Assembly (NCBI GenBank): GCA_964591705.1
Contig: CAZQCX010000052.1
Coordinates: forward strand, 1-10,028
From: UBA11855 sp964591705
GTDB lineage: Archaea > Thermoproteota > Bathyarchaeia > Bathyarchaeales > Bathycorpusculaceae
Reading direction: 5' to 3'
DNA: 10,028 nucleotides
Notes under the pieces: generated by a model
What the model was told of the DNA's origin: nothing
Databases searched by the model: none
The model's input: only the letters and a program-made list of their open reading frames with translations
Program-made: the position numbers and the translations under genes
Part shown: positions 1 to 7,100 of the stretch, piece after piece
How the letters are laid out: every line of letters begins with the position of its first letter
How positions within the stretch are numbered: position 1 is the stretch's first letter

Positions 1-123
1 TGGTGCAGCGGGCAGGATTCGAACCTGCGAACCCCTACGGGAAAGGATATCCCATGCGGAGCCCATTTCAGGCCAAACGCGATCTTGAGTCCTTCACCTT
101 TGACCTGGCTTGGTTACCGCTGC
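1..123 (-). tRNA. tRNA-Leu (anticodon CAA), intron-containing, with encoded CCA
   Basis: Read on the minus strand, the acceptor stem GCAGCGG (123-117) pairs with CCGCTGC near the 3' end, followed by discriminator A and a genomically encoded CCA that ends exactly at position 1. The T arm is GCAGG-TTCGAAT-CCTGC. The anticodon stem is AAGGA/TCCTT and the loop CTCAAGA places anticodon CAA at 87-85, reading UUG leucine codons. A long variable arm (around CCCGTAGGG) is typical of class II tRNA-Leu. Removing the 35-nt intron leaves 88 nt, a normal size for tRNA-Leu. The gene looks intact, with all arms recognisable. It is transcribed away from rpoB, so the two share the intergenic region as divergent units. 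The downstream (terminator) side lies outside the window. Confidence 0.96.
49..83 (-). other. tRNA intron at canonical position 37/38 with bulge-helix-bulge splice motif
   Basis: The intron lies directly after G37 (position 84) and before A38 (position 48). The archaeal splicing motif can be drawn: the anticodon stem forms the outer helix, CUCA (89-86) pairs with UGGG (54-51) as the 4-bp central helix, and the 3-nt bulges are AGA (85-83) and AUA (50-48). Cutting each bulge after its second base gives exactly the 37/38 junction. The inner helix is imperfect (GCG 80-78 with CGC 58-56, one bulged C), capped by a GCCU/GGGC hairpin. A repeated ATC at both ends leaves the boundary ambiguous by up to 3 nt by sequence alone; the motif resolves it. 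Removal would be by the archaeal tRNA splicing endonuclease. Confidence 0.88.
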
Positions 124-146
124 ACGCAAGCTACAAACTCTAAAGA

Positions 147-160
147 CCTATCTTATTAAT
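147..160 (-). promoter_or_regulatory. probable TATA-like promoter of the tRNA-Leu gene
   Basis: On the minus strand an A/T-rich ATTAATAAGATA element lies about 25-37 nt before the tRNA 5' end. This is where an archaeal TATA box would sit if transcription starts at or just before the mature 5' end. No clear purine-rich BRE is distinguishable, so this is positional inference. Confidence 0.4.
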
Positions 161-717
161 CATTTCCCAAAGGTTTTGGCACCATGAAAAGGAAAAGGAC
201 AGCTAATGAATGGAATACTCTAAGCAAGCAGAATGCATACCGAGCACAAAACCATAGGCCACAGTCGACAAATGTGCGACCGTCTTTGCGCAATGTCACC
301 TGATTGGCAAATCCCCCTTTGCCCGTTGAACAAAATGAGACAGGCATTTCCGCGAAACCGATCCAGCAATCGCCAAGCTCTGGCGGAAATTGGAAACCGA
401 CCACTATGATGAGACTCTGACGTAAATCCATAATGCAATGCACCCAAAGCTCCCTGAAGGTTGGTAAGAAGCACCCAAGATGTGAGCAACGGCAAAGCGT
501 AAATATCAATAAGAAATCCCTCTTAACCGACAAACTTGCGCCTTCAAGCAGGGAAAATTTTCACGCTCCAATCGAGAAATACAAACAGACCTTGATTCGG
601 GCACAGAAACGCCAATCCATCCACAAAAAACTTTATTAGAAACCTGTGTAGCATGAGTGTGTGCCTTCAAAATTAGGAGACCCTTTTTCGAGTTGGACAC
701 TCATCCAACACGGGAGG

Positions 718-730
718 AAATAAAATATTT
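718..730 (+). promoter_or_regulatory. probable TATA box of the rpoB-rpoA-rpl30e-nusA operon
   Basis: The element AAATAAAATATTT is the most TATA-like stretch close to rpoB. It would place the transcription start near 748-753 and leave a leader of roughly 40 nt. A second A/T-rich candidate (CTTTATTAG, around 631-639) would give a leader of about 130 nt containing more stem-loops. Which one is used cannot be decided from sequence. Confidence 0.45.
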
Positions 731-754
731 GAAAAAACCCGCACAAAACACAAA

Positions 755-770
755 CTCACCAAGATGTGAG
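755..770 (+). repeat. 5-bp perfect stem-loop in the rpoB leader
   Basis: CTCAC (755-759) and GTGAG (766-770) form a perfect stem around a 6-nt loop, CAAGAT. It lies inside a second inverted repeat, CCCGCA (738-743) and TGCGGG (776-781), whose right arm overlaps the rpoB ribosome binding site. Seen directly; any function is inference. Confidence 0.5.
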
Positions 771-778
771 AGATTTGC

Positions 779-783
779 GGGAG
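779..783 (+). promoter_or_regulatory. ribosome binding site that decides the rpoB start
   Basis: GGGAG ends 1 nt before the ATG at 785, which is too close to serve it. It lies 10 nt before the ATG at 794, an acceptable spacing, and 19 nt before the ATG at 803. It therefore favours 794 as the start of rpoB. Confidence 0.55.
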
Positions 784-793
784 AATGATAAGA

Positions 794-3700
794 ATGACTG
801 AAATGTCCAAAGAAGATACTCGCCTTTTGCTCAAGACTTTCTTTACCGAAAAAGGTTTGGTTCGCCAACACCTCGACTCTTACAACGAATTCATCGACCA
901 TGGACTCCAAGAAGTCGTAGACGAAGTCGGCGAAATCCCGATTGAAGTTCCTGAGGCGCCCTACAAAGTGAAACTGGGGCAGATATGGGTGATAGACCCA
1001 CAGTCACGAATAACCGGACCCTACGTCACAGAAGTAGACGGAACAAAACACGAAATCTACCCCATGGAAGCCCGACTTCGCAACCTAGCCTACGCAGCGC
1101 CCATTGCATTAGAAATGACTCCTGTGATCGATGGCAGAGAACAAGACACAGAACTCGTCTACATCGGAAACATCCCAATCATGCTCAAATCAAAACTGTG
1201 CTTCCTATCCCAGCTTTCCCGAGAAGAACTCATCGCCGCAGGAGAAGACCCAGACGAGCCAGGAGGCTACTTCGTAGTCAACGGTTCAGAAAGAGTAATC
1301 GTGGCCATGGAAGACTTAGCGCCCAACCGCGTGATCGTTGACGTAGACGACAAAGGAACAACACCAGTCTACCAAGCCAAGATATTCTCCACCACAGTAG
1401 GATTCAGGGCAAGAATCGAACTCAAACTAAAATCAGACGACGCAATCTACGTATCAATGCCAGGAGTTCCCACAGAAATCCCATTTGTCGTCATAATGCG
1501 CGCCCTCAGCCTAGAAAAAGACAAAGACATCGCCGAAGCCGTATCCTTAGACAAAAATATCCAAGCGGCACTCGGACCTTCATTCGAAAAAGCCATCGGA
1601 GTGGATAACTCCTCGGACGCCGTTCTTTTCATAGGAAACCGAGTAGCACACGGTCAAGTTGAAGAATATAGGATACAAAAAGCAGAAACCGCCATAGACA
1701 AAAACTTCCTGCCACACTTAGGAAGAAGCGACAACAACAGAAAAGACAAAGCCTTCTTCCTGGGCGAAATGGCATTCAGGGCCATTCAGTTAAAGCTAGG
1801 AAGACGACGGCAAGACGACAAAGACCACTTCAAAAACAAACGCCTCCGCTTGGCTGGTCCACTTCTCGCAGATCTTTTCCGCATAGCCTTCAGAAATCTG
1901 ACAAGAGACATAAAGTATCAGCTCGAAAGAATTGGCGTCAAAGGTCCTCTAATCAATGTCTCCGCAGCCGTCCGCCCAGGCATAATAACCGAAAGATTCC
2001 AACACGCCCTCGCCACAGGAAACTGGGGAAGAGGCCGAGTAGGCATAACTCAACTTCTAGACCGAACAAACTACATCTCAACACTAAGTCACCTACGCAG
2101 GCTCCAATCCCCACTGAGTCGAAGCCAGCCAAACTTCGAAGCCAGAGACCTACACCCAACCCACTGGGGGCGACTTTGCCCCAACGAAACACCCGAAGGT
2201 TCCAACTGTGGTCTTGTAAAGAACCTGTCACTTTCAGCCTCAATCAGCGTCGAAATGAATCCAGACAAGGTCAAGCAACTACTTTTTGAAATGGGCACCG
2301 TACCAGCATACGACGCCAACGAAACGATGAAAATCTCAGGCGCGAAGGTTTTCGTGGATGGAAACATAATAGGCTACTGCAACTCTGCCCAAGAAATGGT
2401 CAGTAACTTCAGACAAAAAAGAAGAGAGAGCGAAATCTCAAGTGAAGTCAACATAACATACTTCTCAAAGGCTCAATCTGAAACAGAGGAAATCCACGCC
2501 AACTGCGATGAAGGGAGAGTAAGACGCCCCCTCATAATCGTCGAAAACGGAATTCCCAAACTCCAACCAAAACATCTAGATAGAATCGGAATAGGCGAAT
2601 GGACCTGGGAAGACCTCGTCAGAAACGGCATTATCGAATACTTGGACGCTGAAGAAGAGGAAAACGCATACGTAGCGTTGTCCACAGGCGAAGTCAAACC
2701 CAACCACACACATGCAGAAATTGCAACCTACACCGTACTAGGCATTTGCGCCTCAACAATTCCTTACCCAGAGCACAATCAGTCACCACGCAACAGCTAC
2801 CAAGCCGCAATGGCAAAACAAGCGCTGGGTGTTTACGGAACAAACTTCAACCACCGCGTTGACTCAAGGTCACACATACTGCACTACCCACAGACTCCGC
2901 TCGTAGAAACTGAACTGATTGAAGTAATGGGATACAAACGGAGACCCACAGGACAGAACTGCATCGTCGCAGTGCTCAGCTTCGAAGGGTACAACATGGA
3001 AGACGCATTAATATTCAACAAAGCCTCAATTGAACGGGGCTTGGCTCGCTCCAGTTTCTACAGGATATACGAAGCCGAATGCCGCCAATATCTCGGGGGT
3101 CTAAAAGATAAATTCATCGCTCCCGAACCAGGCACCCGAGGATACCGAGGCGAACAATACTACAGGCTTCTCGAACCAGACGGCATAATCAGCCTTGAAT
3201 CAGCTGTCGTCGGCGGAGACGTCCTGATCGGAAGAGTAAGCCCTCCAAGATTCCTAGAAGAATACAAGGAATTCGAAGTCAAAGGACCATCAATGAGAGA
3301 CACCTCCGTGGACATGCGCCCATCTGAAACAGGAATTGTCGACGGAATCTTCATAACCGAATCAGGTGAAGGCAGCAAACTAGTCAAAGTCCGAGTACGC
3401 GATCAGCGTATTCCAGAGCTAGGAGACAAATTCGCTTCACGCCACGGCCAGAAAGGAGTAATCGGCCTCATAGTCCCTCAGGAAGACATGCCCTTCACAG
3501 AGGAGGGAATCGTGCCAGACATAGTCATAAACCCGCACGCAATACCTTCCAGAATGACCATCGGACAGTTCATCGAATCTCTCTCAGGAAAAACGGCAGC
3601 AGCCCGCGGAAGACCAACAAACGGCACGCCCTTCGCCAACGAAAACCCCGATGAAATCAGAAAGAACCTAGTCAAGCTTGGTTTTAGCCACACAGGAAGC

Positions 3701-4159
3701 GAAGTTTTCTACAATGGTATGACAGGAGAGAAGTTCGTCGCGGATATTTTCGTAGGCATCGTCTATTATCAGAAACTTCATCACATGGTCGCAGACAAGA
3801 TCCATGCTAGAGCACGCGGTCAAGTGCAGATGCTTACCCGCCAACCTACGGAAGGCAGAGCAAGAGGGGGAGGCTTGAGGTTTGGAGAGATGGAACGAGA
3901 TTGCCTCATCGGACATGGAGCTGCAATGTTGCTCAGGGATAGGCTGCTTGAGGAATCTGACAAATACACGCTATTTATCTGTGAAACCTGTGGTCAGATA
4001 GCGTTTTTTGACATGAAACAACGTCGATATGTCTGCAAGATATGTGATGACAAAGCAAAGATTGCACCCGTCGTAGTATCCTACGCGTTTAAGCTTTTGT
4101 TGCAGGAGCTTCAGAGCTTGTGCATCACACCTAAACTCAAACTTAAGGAGAAAGCCTAA
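794..4159 (+). CDS. rpoB: DNA-directed RNA polymerase subunit B (unsplit B''+B')
   Basis: Second-largest subunit of archaeal RNA polymerase, the counterpart of bacterial beta and eukaryotic Rpb2. It forms one side of the DNA cleft and contributes to the active centre. About 1121 residues match the unsplit archaeal form, so the B''/B' division of many methanogens is absent. Recognisable segments, numbered from this start: GGYFVVNGSERV in the N-terminal third; the conserved CPNETPEG segment at 462-469; GYNMEDA at 732-738; GDKFASRHGQKG at 877-888; RQPTEGRARGGGLRFGEMERD from 1016; and a C-terminal zinc site with CETC (1063-1066) and CKIC (1081-1084). The start at 794 is chosen for its GGGAG spacing; an in-frame ATG at 785 would add three residues. 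It is first in the operon, with rpoA starting 1 nt after its stop. No frameshift or missing motif was seen. Confidence 0.97.
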   Translation: MTEMSKEDTRLLLKTFFTEKGLVRQHLDSYNEFIDHGLQEVVDEVGEIPIEVPEAPYKVKLGQIWVIDPQSRITGPYVTEVDGTKHEIYPMEARLRNLAYAAPIALEMTPVIDGREQDTELVYIGNIPIMLKSKLCFLSQLSREELIAAGEDPDEPGGYFVVNGSERVIVAMEDLAPNRVIVDVDDKGTTPVYQAKIFSTTVGFRARIELKLKSDDAIYVSMPGVPTEIPFVVIMRALSLEKDKDIAEAVSLDKNIQAALGPSFEKAIGVDNSSDAVLFIGNRVAHGQVEEYRIQKAETAIDKNFLPHLGRSDNNRKDKAFFLGEMAFRAIQLKLGRRRQDDKDHFKNKRLRLAGPLLADLFRIAFRNLTRDIKYQLERIGVKGPLINVSAAVRPGIITERFQHALATGNWGRGRVGITQLLDRTNYISTLSHLRRLQSPLSRSQPNFEARDLHPTHWGRLCPNETPEGSNCGLVKNLSLSASISVEMNPDKVKQLLFEMGTVPAYDANETMKISGAKVFVDGNIIGYCNSAQEMVSNFRQKRRESEISSEVNITYFSKAQSETEEIHANCDEGRVRRPLIIVENGIPKLQPKHLDRIGIGEWTWEDLVRNGIIEYLDAEEEENAYVALSTGEVKPNHTHAEIATYTVLGICASTIPYPEHNQSPRNSYQAAMAKQALGVYGTNFNHRVDSRSHILHYPQTPLVETELIEVMGYKRRPTGQNCIVAVLSFEGYNMEDALIFNKASIERGLARSSFYRIYEAECRQYLGGLKDKFIAPEPGTRGYRGEQYYRLLEPDGIISLESAVVGGDVLIGRVSPPRFLEEYKEFEVKGPSMRDTSVDMRPSETGIVDGIFITESGEGSKLVKVRVRDQRIPELGDKFASRHGQKGVIGLIVPQEDMPFTEEGIVPDIVINPHAIPSRMTIGQFIESLSGKTAAARGRPTNGTPFANENPDEIRKNLVKLGFSHTGSEVFYNGMTGEKFVADIFVGIVYYQKLHHMVADKIHARARGQVQMLTRQPTEGRARGGGLRFGEMERDCLIGHGAAMLLRDRLLEESDKYTLFICETCGQIAFFDMKQRRYVCKICDDKAKIAPVVVSYAFKLLLQELQSLCITPKLKLKEKA
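4145..4150 (+). promoter_or_regulatory. ribosome binding site of rpoA inside the end of rpoB
   Basis: AAGGAG lies within the last codons of rpoB, 10 nt before the rpoA ATG. Together with the 1-nt gap between the genes it suggests coupled translation of the two catalytic subunits. Confidence 0.7.
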
Positions 4160-4160
4160 C

Positions 4161-7100
4161 ATGGCTGAAGAGATAATCCACAAAGTTGTTGACGAAATCT
4201 CCTTCGGGCTGATATCGCCAAAAGACCTACGCAAACAATCACTCGTAGAGATCCAAACACCAGACACTTACGATGAAGACGGCGCGCCAATAACAACTGG
4301 TCTCATGGACGGACGACTGGGAACCTTAGAACCGAGGCAAAGATGCAAAACATGCGGCAACACCGCCACTCGATGCCCAGGACACTTCGGGCACATCGAG
4401 CTTGCAGTGCCAATCGTTCACATAGAGTTCACCAAAATAATCTTTGACCTTCTGAAATCCACATGCCGTAACTGCGGCCGAATCTTGTTGTCAGACGACG
4501 CAGCTAAAAAAGCCAGAGGGAGAATAGAAAGATACGACAAACTTCTTGGACTCGTGCCTGACGAGGTATTCAAGGGCATAGTGCAAGAAATAAAAACAAA
4601 GCAGTGTCCACAATGCGCTGCACCACAGTTCAAGATCACATTTGAGAAACCCACAAAATTCATCGAACAAACAGAAAGCGGTTCAGAACCATTGACGCCC
4701 AGCATGATTAGGGAAAGGCTAGAACGGATCTCAGATGGGGACCTTTCTATTCTGGGCTTCAACCCAAAAGTTGCCCGACCCGAATGGATGGTTCTGCAAG
4801 TTCTACCGGTGCCACCAGTATATGTTCGACCTTCAATCACACTTGAATCCGGAATACGCTCTGAAGACGATTTGACACATAAGCTTGTTGACATCATCCG
4901 CATCAACCAAAGACTAAGGGAAAACATGGAAGCCGGAGCGCCAACACTCATCATTCAAGATCTTTCGGAGTTGCTACAATACCACGTAACAACATACTTC
5001 AACAACGAAGCCTCAGGGATTCCACCTGCTCGACATCGCTCGGGAAGAGCCCTAAAAACTCTCTCACAAAGATTGAAGGGAAAAGAGGGGCGATTCAGAA
5101 GCAACCTTTCAGGAAAAAGAGTTGACTTCTCAGCGCGCACAGTCGTATCTCCAGACCCCAGCCTTGACATAAACGAGGTCGGTGTTCCAATAGACGTAGC
5201 CATGCGGTTGTCCGTACCAGAAAAAGTCACGGCATGGAACATTGAAGAAATGAAGAAACTAGTCATAAACGGTCCAGAAAACTATCCTGGCGCACTCTAC
5301 ATCATAAGACCCGATGGAAAACGCATAAGGCTGGAATTTGTTGTAGATAGAGAAAAGATAGCTGAAGCAGTGGAGCTTGGCTTCGTTGTTGAAAGGCACT
5401 TAAAGAACGGAGATATTGCAATCTTCAACCGCCAGCCCTCGCTTCACCGCATGTCAATAATGGCTCATTATGTGAGGGTCCTGCCGTACAAAACCTTCCG
5501 TGTGCATCTCTGCGTTTGCCCGCCCTATAACGCAGATTTCGACGGCGACGAAATGAACCTGCACGTCCCTCAAAGCGAGGAAGCACGGACTGAAGCCCTG
5601 TTGCTCATGCAAGTGCAAGACCAGATTCTTTCCCCAAGATTTGGCGGCCCAATCATCGGCGCTATTCGAGACTTCATCACAGGCGCGTACCTGCTAACTA
5701 GGAAATCAAACCTTCTCACAAAAGCAGAAGTCAACAGGCTTCTCACCGCTGCAGGATACTCAGGACCACTTCCTGAACCCAAAGTAACGAAGCCAGAGAA
5801 CCTCTGGTCTGGCAAACAGATATTCAGCCTATACCTGCCGAAAACTCTGAACTACGTTTTGAAAGCAAACCTCTGCCAAGGATGCATCAAATGTGAAGAA
5901 GAGAATTGCAAATACGATGCCTATGTGGTAATCAAGAATGGGGAACTTCTCTCTGGAACAATCGACAGGCGCTCAATAGGCGCGGAACAATCAGAAAGCC
6001 TACTTCACAGAATAATCAAAGACTACGGAACACAAGCAGGAAGAGAATTCCTAAACAAGGTAACGCGTTTACTGAAGCTCTTCATTACGATGCGAGGCTT
6101 CAGCTACACATATGATCAGTTGGTTCTATCGCCAAAAGCTGTAACGCGAATCAGCAAGACAATGGAGCACATTGAGAAAAAAATCGAGGAACACATTGAG
6201 AACTTCAAGAATGGAACGCTTCCAAGACTTCCAGGACAGACACTTGAAGAATCATTTGAAATCTATGTTATGCACGAGTTAGCAACTGCACGAGACGAAG
6301 CCGGAAAAATCGCTGACCAAGACTTCACCATCGAGAACGCAGGCATAGTCATGACTCGCACCGGCGCCAGAGGTTCCAGTCTCAACATTGGCCAGATGGC
6401 AGCCTGCGTCGGACAACAGTCGGTCCGCGGTAAACGGATTCTACGAGGATATGCAGGACGTGCTCTCCCGCACTTCACCGAAGGAGACCCAGCGCCGAGA
6501 GCAAGGGGTTTCGTCTACTCGTCTTATCAAAAAGGATTAGACCCAATCGAGTTCTTCTTCCATGCGATGGGTGGCAGAGAAGGACTCGTAGACACCGCTG
6601 TTCGCACCCAGCAAAGCGGGTACATGCAAAGACGGCTCATAAACGCACTCGAACACATACGCCTAGAATACGATAGCACCGTACGCGATTCAGCAGGCGA
6701 CATCATACAATTCATGTATGGTGAGGACGGAGTCGACCCGGCAAAAAGCGACCATGGAAACGCAGTCAACGTAAGCCGATTAATTGACCAGATAAAAATC
6801 GGAGAAGAGGAGGGCGCAGCAGCTTCTGCCAAGTACATCAAAGACCAGCTAAGAGAAGTGGAAGGCAAAATCACCACGACGCTCATGGAGCAGCTCAAAC
6901 AAAATTTGGCAAGAGCCAAGCTCTCAAAGAAAGGCGTCACCAAAGCCATTGACAACACAACCGATCATTACAAACGCGCGCTCATGGAGCCGGGAGAGGC
7001 CGTAGGCATTGTTGCAGCTCAGTCAATCGGAGAGCCAGGAACACAAATGACGCTAAGAACTTTCCACTATGCAGGCGTAAAAGAACAGAACGTCACTCTT

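Larger units (their letters stand above)
124..793. other. divergent intergenic region without a supported gene
   Basis: About 670 nt separate the tRNA-Leu gene from rpoB. Reading frames here are short, lack good ribosome binding sites and resemble no family I know, so I call no gene. I looked specifically for RpoH (about 80 residues, usually just upstream of rpoB) and did not find its signature. The visible content is the tRNA promoter on the left and, on the right, a TATA-like element and several stem-loop-forming inverted repeats between 689 and 781. A 12-nt direct repeat is present at 475-486 and 759-770. A weak hairpin (GACA/TGTC and TGCG/CGCA, 267-297) looks like chance. A small conserved RNA cannot be excluded by eye. 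Confidence 0.6.

Noticed and set aside
267..297. Hairpin GACA/TGTC with TGCG/CGCA in the intergenic region
   Set aside because: Short, asymmetric arms with a 10-nt loop; expected by chance in a region this size.
184..302. 39-codon plus-strand ATG frame with a basic N-terminus (MKRKRTANEW...)
   Set aside because: No ribosome binding site, no recognisable motif, and low-complexity basic composition; best explained as chance.
156..533. 125-codon minus-strand frame rich in C, F and L
   Set aside because: Composition looks like translated non-coding sequence, no ribosome binding site, and it would run into the tRNA promoter.
433..639. 68-codon plus-strand frame in the intergenic region
   Set aside because: No ribosome binding site and no family resemblance; checked as a possible RpoH and its GDV...RKSPTAG signature is absent.
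4418..4954. 178-codon minus-strand frame opposite rpoA
   Set aside because: Antisense shadow of a conserved coding region, with no independent support.
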